A stretch of 64,000 nucleotides of DNA from Sideroxyarcus sp. (GTDB lineage Bacteria > Pseudomonadota > Gammaproteobacteria > Burkholderiales > Gallionellaceae): NCBI GenBank assembly GCA_030651895.1, contig JAUSBR010000010.1, positions 342,703-406,702 of the forward strand, read 5' to 3'. The notes below the pieces were generated by a model, which was not told the DNA's origin, did not search any database, and saw nothing but the letters and a program-made list of their open reading frames with translations. Both the position numbers and the translations under genes were made by a program. Shown here one piece after another: positions 18,153-25,935 of the stretch. Within the stretch, counting starts at the first letter, position 1; each line of letters begins with the position of its first letter.

Positions 18153-19058
18153 TTACTTCTGCGTCTTCACGATACTCATCGCTGCTGCCACCATCGAGCC
18201 CATCTCGGCCAGGTTGCCCGGCAGGATGAGGGTGTTACCTTCCTTGGCGACATTGCCGAAGGCTTCGACGTATTTCTCCGCGACTTTGAGGTTGACGGCG
18301 TCCATGCCGCCGGGCGACTGGATGGCCAGAGCGACTTGCTGGATAGCCTGCGCGGTGGCGGATGCGACTGCGATGATCGCCGCGGCTTCACCTTGTGCGG
18401 TGTTGATGGCGGCCTGCTTCTCGCCTTCCGAACGCTGGATGAAGGCTTCGCGTTCACCGGTGGCGATGTTGATCTGTTCCTGCTTGCGGCCTTCGGATGC
18501 GGCAATGAGGGCGCGCTTTTCGCGTTCGGCGGTGATCTGTGCCTGCATGGCGTGCAGGATTTCTTTTGGCGGGGTCAGGTCCTTGATCTCGTAGCGCAGC
18601 ACCTTGACGCCCCAGCTGGTCGCGGCTTCGTCCAGCGCGGCCACCACGGCGCGGTTGATGTCGTCGCGCTCTTCGAAGGTCTTGTCCAGCTCCATCTTGC
18701 CGATGACGGAACGCAAGGTGGTCTGGGCGAGTTGGGTGATCGCCATGATGTAGTTGCTGGTGCCGTAGGAAGCGAGCTTGGGATCGGTCACCTGGAAATA
18801 CAGGATGCCGTCGACCTGCAGCTGGGTGTTGTCCTTGGTGATACAGACCTGGCTGGGCACGTCGAGCGGAATCTCCTTGAGCAGGTGCTTGTAGGCGACG
18901 CGGTCGATGAACGGGATCACGATGTTCAAGCCGGGCAACAGGGCAGCATGGAATTTGCCGAGACGCTCGACCACCCAGGAATTCTGCTGCGGCACGACCT
19001 TGAGTGCCTTGATGACGAAGATGACGGCTGCGACCAGTATGAACAGAGCGATTTCCAT
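18153..19058 (-). CDS. qmcA: SPFH/band-7 membrane protein, QmcA/stomatin-like
   Basis: 301 residues. An N-terminal membrane anchor (MEIALFILVAAVIFVIKAL) is followed by the SPFH domain (VVPQQNSWVVERLGKF; RDDINRAVVAAL; LRYEIKDLTPP) and a long Ala/Glu-rich helical tail that drives oligomer formation, ending in hydrophobic residues. Proteins of this type form large cages or scaffolds in membrane microdomains and often control the FtsH protease. The NfeD gene lies directly upstream (9 bases) on the same strand, the classical pairing for this subfamily, so the two products very likely act together. Confidence 0.93.
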   Translation of the reverse strand: MEIALFILVAAVIFVIKALKVVPQQNSWVVERLGKFHAALLPGLNIVIPFIDRVAYKHLLKEIPLDVPSQVCITKDNTQLQVDGILYFQVTDPKLASYGTSNYIMAITQLAQTTLRSVIGKMELDKTFEERDDINRAVVAALDEAATSWGVKVLRYEIKDLTPPKEILHAMQAQITAEREKRALIAASEGRKQEQINIATGEREAFIQRSEGEKQAAINTAQGEAAAIIAVASATAQAIQQVALAIQSPGGMDAVNLKVAEKYVEAFGNVAKEGNTLILPGNLAEMGSMVAAAMSIVKTQK

Positions 19059-19067
19059 ATTGCCTCC

Positions 19068-19487
19068 TTATTGTTGTTTGCGATGCGTGAGCACCAGCGC
19101 AGATCCGCGCACTTCTGCGATGTAGAGCGTCCCTTCGCGCGGGATATCGGCAGATTCGAGCTCCGCATTCCATTCCGCACCACGGTAGAACACCCGTGCC
19201 GTACCGTCTTCGTTCCACTTGACGACTTTTACCGGCAGGCCGATGTCGAGGCTGGCATTTGAGGTATCACTGGATTGGGTGCTTTTCCAGCGCCTCAGCA
19301 TGATCGTGCCGGCGATACCGGTGACAGCACTGAGCACCAGTTGCCATACCATGCCCATTCCCAGCAGTGCCGCCACGCCGCCCACCGCCATCGCGATGGC
19401 GACCACCAGCAGGTAGAAGGTGCCGGTGACCATTTCCAGGCCGACCAATATCAGGGCCAGCAAGAACCAGTAGATGTAGATTTCCAT
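19068..19487 (-). CDS. NfeD-family membrane protein (YbbK-like)
   Basis: 139 residues from the ATG at 19487, chosen because AAGGGAG precedes it at proper distance; the frame runs 24 codons further but without such a site. Three or four membrane helices fill the first 75 residues (YIYWFLLALILVGLEM...). A C-terminal OB-fold beta-barrel follows (LDIGLPVKVVKWNEDGTARVFYRGAEWNA), exposed to the cytoplasm. It lacks the ClpP-like protease domain of long NfeD proteins, so this is the short form that partners with the stomatin-like protein encoded next. Confidence 0.9.
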   Translation of the reverse strand: MEIYIYWFLLALILVGLEMVTGTFYLLVVAIAMAVGGVAALLGMGMVWQLVLSAVTGIAGTIMLRRWKSTQSSDTSNASLDIGLPVKVVKWNEDGTARVFYRGAEWNAELESADIPREGTLYIAEVRGSALVLTHRKQQ

Positions 19488-19602
19488 GACTCCCTTTCTT
19501 TCCGTTGCGCGCCCGTGCGGAAGCAGGATGCAATCTAGCAGCAAAGCCGCTCTTCGCAAATATCTAAAAAGATATAGACCTCCGACTAGGCCAAATTAGC
19601 CC

Positions 19603-19629
19603 TAATGTTTTTCAGCCTTCTGCCGAAGG
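19603..19629 (+). promoter_or_regulatory. Sigma-28 (FliA)-type promoter of the chemoreceptor gene
   Basis: TAATGTTT-N11-GCCGAAGG fits the flagellar sigma consensus TAAAGTTT-N11-GCCGATAA at 13 of 16 positions with exact spacing, 54 bases before the ATG. AAGGAG just upstream of 19684 is the ribosome binding site. Confidence 0.65.
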
Positions 19630-19683
19630 ATATCAGCAACCCTGTGTTTTGATGTGATCAAACTGTTCCAGTAAGGAGAAAGC

Positions 19684-21744
19684 ATGTTCCGGTTTCTCGA
19701 TGGCCTAAGCATACGCAACAAGATATGGTTGATGGTGGCGCTGTTCCTCGGCGCGATCATCGCAGGTAGTGTCGTGGATGTGATTTCCATGCGCGATACG
19801 TTGTGGGCGGAGAAACAGTTGAAGACACGACATCTGGTCGAGACTGCCTACAGTGTACTGGCGCGTACCTATGAGTTGCAGAAGTCGGGGGTTGTGTCCG
19901 AGGCGGCGGCCCGCGCCGAGGCGATCGCGACCATCAAGGCTTTGCGCTACGAGGATAAGGAATATTTCTGGATCAACGATCTTGGCAAACCCTACCCCAC
20001 CATGATCATGCACCCGACGGTGCCCGCACTGGACGGCAAGGTATTGGATGCGGAGAAGTTCAATTGTGCGACAAGCCAGAGCTTTGGCGATGCGGGAGCG
20101 CCGGTCGCGACCAACGGCAAGAAGAACCTGTTCGTGGCCTTTGTCGAGGTGGTGGACAAAAACGGCAAGGGCTTCGTCACTTATAACTGGCCCAAGCCCA
20201 AGGCGGGCGGCGGTACCTCGGATGAGTTGTATCCCAAGTTGTCCTATGTAAAGAAGTTCGAGCCGTGGGGTTTGCTCATCGGCTCGGGCATCTATGTGGA
20301 TGATGTGGATGCTGCGGTGAGTCACCGTGCCTGGCATACCGCCGGGATCGTACTGGCCTCCAGCATCGTGCTGTTGTTGCTGGCGGGTATGTTGCGGCGA
20401 AGCATCACCCGTCCGCTGGATGAAGTGGCGCATGCGATGCACGAGATCGTCGAGGGCGATGGCGACCTGACGCAGCGCCTGCCCGAACACGGCGGCCGGG
20501 AGGTGCGGCGTCTGGCCTCCGGTTTCAATCTGTTCGCGGCCAAGATCCAGCAGGCGATGCTGCGCGTGGTGGAAGCGACGCATCTCATCAACGCAGACTC
20601 GGCGCGCCTATCGTCGGTAGCGCAGCAGACTGGAGCCAGCATCGCGCTACAGGACCAGGAAACGGCTGCAGTAGCGCAGGCGGTGCAAGGCATGCTGGAA
20701 AAGGTGCGCCATGTGGCGGAACACGCCGGCAACGCGGTGACCGCGGCACAGCAGGCGGATAGCGAGGCGAACACCGGCATGAAAGTGGTCGGTGAGACCA
20801 TCTCTTCGATACGGTCGGTGGCGGATGAGGTCGGTCGTGCCGCGCAGGTGATCGCCGAGCTGGCAGATGACAGCCGCAACATCGGCACGATACTGGATAC
20901 GATCAAGGGCATCGCCGACCAGACCAATCTGCTGGCACTCAATGCGGCGATCGAGGCGGCGCGCGCGGGCGAACAGGGGCGCGGATTCGCGGTGGTGGCG
21001 GACGAGGTGCGCAAGCTGGCACAGAGCACGCAGGAGGCGACATCGCAGATACAGAAGCTGATCGAGCGTTTGCAGGAGAAATCGCTGGCGGCGGTAAAGG
21101 TGATGGAAGAAGGTCGTCAGCGCGTTGATGCCAGCGTCGGTCAGGCGGGGACGGCCGGAGAATCCCTGGACAAGATCACCAAGTCAGTGGTGAGCATACG
21201 CGATATGAACGATGAGATCGCCATCTCGGCCAAGGAACAATTGAGCGTCGCCGAGGGTATCAACAACAGTCTGGCGACCATCAACCAGATGGCGAGCGAG
21301 ACATCCGCCGGGGTGCGCAGCAACGAAGAAGCAGTAGCCGATCTGGCCAAATTGCTGGATCAACTGAAGGTGCTGATCGGCCAGTTCAAGGTAGGCAGCA
21401 GCAAGCTGGATCTGTCGGACGCCCAGTCTGCCCACTTGAACTGGAAAGTGCGACTGCGTTCGTTCCTCGATGGCCGCGCGACACTGACCGAAGGAGAAGC
21501 CGTCTCGCACCAGCAATGCACTTTCGGGAAATGGTATTACGACGAGGGTGTGAAACAGTTCGGCCATATCCGGGAATTGCGCGATCTAGAAGAACCGCAT
21601 GCCGAGCTGCACCGCACGATCAAAGATATCGTCAAAGCGATGAAATCCGGCGACAAAGCCACTGCCGAACGGCTGTATGCCGGTGTGGACAGCCTTTCCA
21701 GACGCATCGTGGCCCTGCTGGAGGCGGCAGAAGACAAGGCCTGA
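19684..21744 (+). CDS. Methyl-accepting chemotaxis protein with Cache sensor and CZB domain
   Basis: 686 residues. One membrane helix (about 13-35); a periplasmic single Cache domain ([32 protein letters not shown]); a second helix (about 220-240); HAMP; a signalling coiled coil with the conserved hairpin tip [38 protein letters not shown]; and a C-terminal chemoreceptor zinc-binding (CZB) domain ([30 protein letters not shown]). Cache domains of this sort often bind small carboxylates, while CZB zinc responds to hypochlorite or zinc. The receptor should signal through CheA/CheW to flagella or another output; no che genes are in this window. The sigma-28-like promoter fits a motility regulon. 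Confidence 0.95.
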   Translation: MFRFLDGLSIRNKIWLMVALFLGAIIAGSVVDVISMRDTLWAEKQLKTRHLVETAYSVLARTYELQKSGVVSEAAARAEAIATIKALRYEDKEYFWINDLGKPYPTMIMHPTVPALDGKVLDAEKFNCATSQSFGDAGAPVATNGKKNLFVAFVEVVDKNGKGFVTYNWPKPKAGGGTSDELYPKLSYVKKFEPWGLLIGSGIYVDDVDAAVSHRAWHTAGIVLASSIVLLLLAGMLRRSITRPLDEVAHAMHEIVEGDGDLTQRLPEHGGREVRRLASGFNLFAAKIQQAMLRVVEATHLINADSARLSSVAQQTGASIALQDQETAAVAQAVQGMLEKVRHVAEHAGNAVTAAQQADSEANTGMKVVGETISSIRSVADEVGRAAQVIAELADDSRNIGTILDTIKGIADQTNLLALNAAIEAARAGEQGRGFAVVADEVRKLAQSTQEATSQIQKLIERLQEKSLAAVKVMEEGRQRVDASVGQAGTAGESLDKITKSVVSIRDMNDEIAISAKEQLSVAEGINNSLATINQMASETSAGVRSNEEAVADLAKLLDQLKVLIGQFKVGSSKLDLSDAQSAHLNWKVRLRSFLDGRATLTEGEAVSHQQCTFGKWYYDEGVKQFGHIRELRDLEEPHAELHRTIKDIVKAMKSGDKATAERLYAGVDSLSRRIVALLEAAEDKA

Positions 21745-21753
21745 GCATTTCCG

Positions 21754-21798
21754 TTGACAGCAGAACGAACGTTCTCTACCATGCAAGAACGTTCGTTC
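21754..21798 (+). promoter_or_regulatory. umuD promoter with two GAAC-N4-GTTC operator boxes
   Basis: -35 TTGACA (21754-21759), 17-base spacer, -10 TACCAT (21777-21782). Box 1 is GAACGAACGTTC at 21763-21774, between -35 and -10. Box 2 is GAACGTTCGTTC at 21787-21798, over the transcription start. The two 14-bp sites AGAACGAACGTTCT and AGAACGTTCGTTCT are reverse complements, with centres 24 bases apart. GAAC-N4-GTTC is the LexA/DinR box of Gram-positive bacteria rather than the CTGT-N8-ACAG box of most proteobacteria. A repressor on both boxes would block RNA polymerase. Confidence 0.75.
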
Positions 21799-21812
21799 TG
21801 TTGGATATCGCC

Positions 21813-22292
21813 ATGACCAGTCTCAACCACCACCCTACCAGCCCCGCGCGCCGCGCCGCTTCTTCCACCCTGCTGTCACTCACACACCCGAACAAATCGA
21901 TGTTCGAGCGCCAGCGTGCCCTGTTGCGCAAGGCCGTACCGGCAGGCTTCCCCTCGCCCGCCGACGACTACGTCGAGCGCCGCCTGAGCCTTGACGAGCA
22001 CCTGATCCAGCACCGCGAATCGACCTTCTTCATGCGCGTGGCCGGACATTCGATGCGCGAGTTGGGTATTTTCGACGGCGATCTGCTGGTGGTGGACCGT
22101 TCGGTGCCCGCCGCCCACGGCAGCGTGGTGGTAGCGGTGCTGGACGGCGAGTTCACCGTAAAGCAGTTGCTGTACACGCCGCAAGGCAAGGTGCTGCGCG
22201 CCGCGCATCCGGATTATCCGGAGGTGGTGGTCAAGCCGGAGCAGGATTTTTCCATCTGGGGTGTGGTGCAGTGGAACGTGCACAGGGTGTGA
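21813..22292 (+). CDS. umuD: UmuD-like SOS mutagenesis protein (S24 autopeptidase)
   Basis: 159 residues from the ATG at 21813; about 20 more at the N-terminus than E. coli UmuD, and an ATG at 21900 would shorten it to 130. Self-cleavage site Ala44-Gly45 in PAGFPSPADDYVE, nucleophile Ser80 in GHSMREL, and Lys117 in DGEFTVKQ. The Ser-Lys spacing of 37 equals that of E. coli UmuD. After RecA-promoted cleavage, UmuD' binds UmuC to form translesion polymerase V. The next gene, umuC, overlaps its stop codon. The promoter carries two operators that fit DNA-damage control. Confidence 0.93.
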   Translation: MTSLNHHPTSPARRAASSTLLSLTHPNKSMFERQRALLRKAVPAGFPSPADDYVERRLSLDEHLIQHRESTFFMRVAGHSMRELGIFDGDLLVVDRSVPAAHGSVVVAVLDGEFTVKQLLYTPQGKVLRAAHPDYPEVVVKPEQDFSIWGVVQWNVHRV

Positions 22293-23569
22293 AAACCCGT
22301 GCCATCGCACTGATCGACTGCAACAACTTCTTCGTTTCCTGCGAGCGTCTGTTCCGCCCCGATCTGGAAGGCAAACCCGTGGTGGTGCTATCCAACAACG
22401 ACGGTTGCGTGGTGTCGCGTTCGCAGGAGGTCAAAGACCTGGGGATGAAGATGGCCGTGCCCTGGTATCAGATGAAGGACATGGCCAAACGCCACGGCAT
22501 CGTCGCCTTCTCGTCCAATTACGAGCTGTATGCCGATCTTTCCAACCGCGTGATGTCGCTGCTGGCGCAGTTCAGCCCCGAGCAGGAGGTGTATTCCATC
22601 GACGAGTCTTTCCTCGATATCACCGGCATCGCGCTCGATCACACGGAGTATGCGCAGCAGATACGCGAGACCGTTCGCCGCTGCATCGGCATCCCGGTGT
22701 GCGTGGGCGTCGCGGCGAGCAAGACGCTGGCCAAGCTGGCCAATCATGTGGCGAAGAAGAATGCGCGCTTCGGCGGGGTGTGCGACCTCAATGCACTGAC
22801 GGAACGGGAACTCGACGAGCTGTTCGCCGCTATCGACGTGCGCGAGATATGGGGGGTGGGCAGACGCAGTGCCGACAGGCTGAACGAGATGGGCATCCGT
22901 TCCGTGCTCGACCTGAAACGCACGCCGGCCAAACGCCTGCGTGACGAATTCAGCGTGGTGCAGGAACGCATCGTGGAAGAACTGAACGGCACGGCCTGCC
23001 TGGAGCTGGATGATGTGGTGCCCGACAAGCAGCAGATCATCTGCTCGCGTTCGTTCGGTACGCCGACTTCTTTATTGTCCGATCTGGAGCAGGCGGTGGT
23101 CGCCTATACCACGCGCGCGGCGGAGAAGTTGCGCCTGCAGCATTCACTGGCCGGCGGCATCCAGGTGTATATCCGTACCAGCCCGCACCGGGAACGCGAT
23201 CCGCAGTACCAGCAGGCGATGCTGGTGCCCTTGCAAGAACCGACCGACGACACGCGCCTGCTCTGCCATGCGGCATTGCGCGGCTTGCGCCGGATCTACC
23301 GCGCGGGCTATGCCTATCAGAAGGCCGGGGTGATGCTGAGCGGGATCATCCCCGCCTCGGTCCGGCCGCGGACATTTTTCGACGATGCTGAGGCGCAGCA
23401 GAAGTCGCATGCGCTGATGCGCACGCTGGACCGCATCAATCGCAGCATGGGCAGCGGCACGGTGAAACTTCTGGGTGAAGGCTACGATACTTCCTGGGCG
23501 ATGCGCAGGGACCACCGGTCCAAGCGTTGCACCACCGAGTGGAGCGAGTTGTGCCGGGCGCGCGCCTGA
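22289..23569 (+). CDS. umuC: UmuC, catalytic subunit of translesion DNA polymerase V
   Basis: 426 residues from the GTG at 22289, which overlaps the umuD stop (GTGA) and opens at VKTRAIALIDCNNFF. Y-family polymerase motifs: IDCNNFFVSCERLF, SSNYELYADLS, and SIDESFLDI with the catalytic Asp-Glu pair. The helix-hairpin-helix region (REIWGVGRRSADRLNEMGI), little-finger domain and C-terminal UmuC extension (MGSGTVKLLGEG, DHRSKRCTTEW) are all present, so the protein looks complete. It copies past DNA lesions with low fidelity when joined by UmuD' and RecA. Confidence 0.95.
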   Translation: MKTRAIALIDCNNFFVSCERLFRPDLEGKPVVVLSNNDGCVVSRSQEVKDLGMKMAVPWYQMKDMAKRHGIVAFSSNYELYADLSNRVMSLLAQFSPEQEVYSIDESFLDITGIALDHTEYAQQIRETVRRCIGIPVCVGVAASKTLAKLANHVAKKNARFGGVCDLNALTERELDELFAAIDVREIWGVGRRSADRLNEMGIRSVLDLKRTPAKRLRDEFSVVQERIVEELNGTACLELDDVVPDKQQIICSRSFGTPTSLLSDLEQAVVAYTTRAAEKLRLQHSLAGGIQVYIRTSPHRERDPQYQQAMLVPLQEPTDDTRLLCHAALRGLRRIYRAGYAYQKAGVMLSGIIPASVRPRTFFDDAEAQQKSHALMRTLDRINRSMGSGTVKLLGEGYDTSWAMRRDHRSKRCTTEWSELCRARA

Positions 23570-24073
23570 TCAGGCGGCTTTCCAGAGTTCCCACCACTTC
23601 TTGGAATTGGACATGGCCGCGAATTCGGCGGTGGCTTCGCGCTCCCACACATCAACCGAGAACCCGACCTCCTGCAAAGCGGCGCTGTATTTCGTATCCA
23701 CCCCCTGGATATGCTCCTTGAGCCAGGTCTTGAGGAAAGTCAGCATCTCGAAATAGATCGGCTTGTCTTCAAGCATGTGTTTCTTTGCCAGCTGGTCCAG
23801 TTCCGCCAGCAGCTTCCTGTGCTCGGCAATATGCGGTTCGAGGTCTTTGTATTTCGCCTGCCGCATCAGCCGTTCTTCCAGCGCAAAATGCGTCTGCGTG
23901 TAACTGACCAGCGCATCCAGTATCCCGGCGATGGCACGGTCACCCTCGCGCTTGGATACCGCGACAAAGAGCCGGTTGAGGATGTTGACCAGCTCCTGAT
24001 GCTGGTTGTCGATGGTCTTGATGTTGACACTGTAGTCCGGAGACCATTTGAAGAAGACTTCGTCGTTAGCCAT
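23570..24073 (-). CDS. Bacteriohemerythrin
   Basis: 167 residues from the ATG at 24073 (MANDEVFF; GGGAG before it). The frame continues upstream to 24112, but that part overlaps the leader. All diiron ligands of the hemerythrin fold are present: His in DNQHQEL, His and Glu in HFALEERLM, two His in HIAEHRKLL, and His and Asp in HIQGVDTKY. The protein binds oxygen reversibly in the cytoplasm for storage, delivery or sensing. A C-terminal extension of about 35 residues after the four-helix bundle is rich in Trp and charged residues. It is a stand-alone domain under a c-di-GMP riboswitch, which ties oxygen handling to the motile/sessile switch. Confidence 0.93.
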   Translation of the reverse strand: MANDEVFFKWSPDYSVNIKTIDNQHQELVNILNRLFVAVSKREGDRAIAGILDALVSYTQTHFALEERLMRQAKYKDLEPHIAEHRKLLAELDQLAKKHMLEDKPIYFEMLTFLKTWLKEHIQGVDTKYSAALQEVGFSVDVWEREATAEFAAMSNSKKWWELWKAA

Positions 24074-24168
24074 GTGCGCTCCCAATGAACATTCAGTCAC
24101 GATTCGATACATGAGAAAAGCCCTACAGCGGCCAAACGGGGAGGTGCCAAGACGGGCTCAGGGAAGAA

Positions 24169-24254
24169 CACCCTGTGTCGCGGTCCCGCTACCGTAGTTT
24201 CCCTTAGGCCGGAGACTTTGCGTCCGTACCTTTCGGTACGTTTGCCAAGTGGGT
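24169..24254 (-). promoter_or_regulatory. Cyclic-di-GMP-I (GEMM-I) riboswitch upstream of bacteriohemerythrin
   Basis: On the minus strand the leader contains the family hallmarks in order: GGCAAAC, a GTACC-GAAA-GGTAC hairpin (P2 with GNRA loop), GGACGCAAAG, CTCCGGCCTAA, and ACGGTAGCGGG. CACCC (near 24250) and GGGTG (24173-24169) can pair as P1. The P1 3' strand overlaps an alternative hairpin CAGGG-N7-CCCTG, and AGCCC...GGGCTTTT follows further down, so a termination-type switch is plausible. The ON or OFF sense cannot be read safely. Confidence 0.88.
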
Positions 24255-24256
24255 GA

Positions 24257-24285
24257 ATCCTAATGTTTTATTTCAGGTCAGTCAA
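24257..24285 (-). promoter_or_regulatory. Promoter of the riboswitch-hemerythrin unit
   Basis: Minus strand: -35 TTGACT (24285-24280), 17-base spacer, -10 TAGGAT (24262-24257). The predicted start near 24250 lies right at the 5' end of the riboswitch. Confidence 0.7.
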
Positions 24286-24323
24286 TCCCGATAATTTCAT
24301 TGGGTTTAGATCGCCGAAAATGA

Positions 24324-24351
24324 AAAAGGCTTCCATTTCTGGAAGCCTTTT
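24324..24351 (-). terminator. Rho-independent terminator after tRNA-Arg
   Basis: Stem AAAAGGCTTCC / GGAAGCCTTTT with a six-base loop and T-run on the minus strand. Confidence 0.85.
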
Positions 24352-24355
24352 GAAT

Positions 24356-24432
24356 TGGTGCGCCGGAAGAGATTCGAACTCCTGACCCCTTGGTTCGTAG
24401 CCAAGTACTCTATCCAGCTGAGCTACCGGCGC
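24356..24432 (-). tRNA. tRNA-Arg (ACG)
   Basis: 77 bases with encoded CCA. Acceptor GCGCCGG/CCGGCGC, anticodon loop CTACGAA giving ACG (read as ICG), T arm GAGTTCGAATCTC. Confidence 0.95.
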
Positions 24433-24473
24433 ATGTTTGTTGCTTTTTACTGCTGTGCTACTTTGTTACTTCG

Positions 24474-24567
24474 TGGCGGAGAGGGAGGGATTCGAACCCT
24501 CGATACAAGTTTAAGCTCGTATGCGTCCTTAGCAGGGACGTGCCTTCGACCACTCGGCCACCTCTCC
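24474..24567 (-). tRNA. tRNA-Ser (GCT)
   Basis: 94 bases with a long variable arm typical of serine tRNA and encoded CCA. Acceptor GGAGAGG/CCTCTCC; anticodon loop CTGCTAA giving GCT. Confidence 0.95.
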
Positions 24568-24612
24568 GAAGGCCGCGAATGATACTGATTAGAGGGTAGA
24601 CGGTCAAACGAT

Positions 24613-25845
24613 TTATGCGTCTTCCTGGTCCAGATTGAAGGCTTTGTGCAGCACCCTCACCGCCAGTTCCAGATACTTCTCGTCGATGACCACGGAAATC
24701 TTGATCTCGGAGGTGGAGATCATCTGGATGTTGATGCCCTCTTCCGCCAGCGTGCGGAACATCTTGCTGGCGATGCCCACATGCGAACGCATGCCGACGC
24801 CGACCACGGAGACCTTGGCGGTCTTGTTGTCGCCGATGACGTCGCGCGCGCCGATATGCGGCTGGACCTTGTCCTTCAGGATGTCCATCGCCTTGTTGAA
24901 CTCGTTGCGATGCACGGTGAAGGAGAAGTCGGTGGAACCGTCCACGCCGACGTTCTGGATGATCATGTCCACGTCAATGTTGGCGTCGCTGACCGGACCC
25001 AGGATCTGATAGGCGATGCCGGGCTTGTCCGGTACGCCGCGCACGGTGATCTTCGCCTCGTCGCGGTTGAACGCGATGCCTGAAATGATTGCCTGTTCCA
25101 TTTTATTGCCTTCCTCGAAAGTGATCAGCGTACCCTCGCCCTCGTCGGTGAAGCTGGAGAGCACACGCAGTTTGACTTTATATTTTCCGGCGAACTCGAC
25201 CGAGCGGATCTGTAGCACCTTGGAACCCAGACTCGCCATTTCCAGCATCTCTTCGAAAGTGATGCTCTTGAGGCGGCGCGCTTCGGGCACCATGCGCGGG
25301 TCGGTAGTGTAGACGCCGTCGACATCGGTGTAGATCTGGCACTCGTCGGCACGCAGCGCGGCGGCGATCGCCACGCCAGTGGTGTCCGAACCGCCGCGTC
25401 CCAGCGTGGTGATGTTGCCTGCCTCATCCATGCCCTGGAAGCCGGCCACCACGACCACCTTGCCGGCGGTCAGGTCGGCGTGGATGTTCTGCTCGTCGAT
25501 GCTGAGGATGCGCGCCTTGGTGAAGGAACTGTCGGTCAGGATCTTGACCTGCGCGCCGGTGTAGCTCTTTGCATCCAGGCCGATGTCCTTAAGCGCCATG
25601 GACAGCAGGCCGATGGTCACCTGCTCGCCGGTGGAGATGATCACGTCCAGCTCGCGCGGATCGGGATGTTTTTGGATCTCGTGGGCAAGATGGATAAGGC
25701 GATTGGTCTCGCCGCTCATGGCGGAAACCACCACCACGACCTGATGCCCCTGAGCTGTGTATTTTGCTACGCGCTGCGCAACATTCCTGATGCGCTCCGG
25801 ACTGCCCATTGAGGTGCCGCCGTATTTCTGAACAATCAATGCCAC
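24613..25845 (-). CDS. lysC: Aspartate kinase
   Basis: 410 residues from a GTG at 25845 that gives the family start MALIVQKYGGTSMGS; the frame continues 18 codons upstream with non-family residues. The kinase domain carries KYGGTS and GFQGMDEAGNITTLGRGGSDTT. Two ACT domains follow for feedback by lysine and threonine (ISGIAFNRDEAKITVRGVPDKPG; VSVVGVGMRSHVG). The enzyme makes aspartyl phosphate, the first step to lysine, threonine, methionine and diaminopimelate. It faces recJ with only 90 bases between the starts. No riboswitch is seen in that gap. Confidence 0.96.
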   Translation of the reverse strand: MALIVQKYGGTSMGSPERIRNVAQRVAKYTAQGHQVVVVVSAMSGETNRLIHLAHEIQKHPDPRELDVIISTGEQVTIGLLSMALKDIGLDAKSYTGAQVKILTDSSFTKARILSIDEQNIHADLTAGKVVVVAGFQGMDEAGNITTLGRGGSDTTGVAIAAALRADECQIYTDVDGVYTTDPRMVPEARRLKSITFEEMLEMASLGSKVLQIRSVEFAGKYKVKLRVLSSFTDEGEGTLITFEEGNKMEQAIISGIAFNRDEAKITVRGVPDKPGIAYQILGPVSDANIDVDMIIQNVGVDGSTDFSFTVHRNEFNKAMDILKDKVQPHIGARDVIGDNKTAKVSVVGVGMRSHVGIASKMFRTLAEEGINIQMISTSEIKISVVIDEKYLELAVRVLHKAFNLDQEDA

Positions 25846-25935
25846 GATATGCCTGTGCCGTTTTTTGTGAGGGCGGCATTCTAACCGAACTGCCGCCAAA
25901 AGACGATTCCCCCTCTGCTACACTGCGGGCACATC

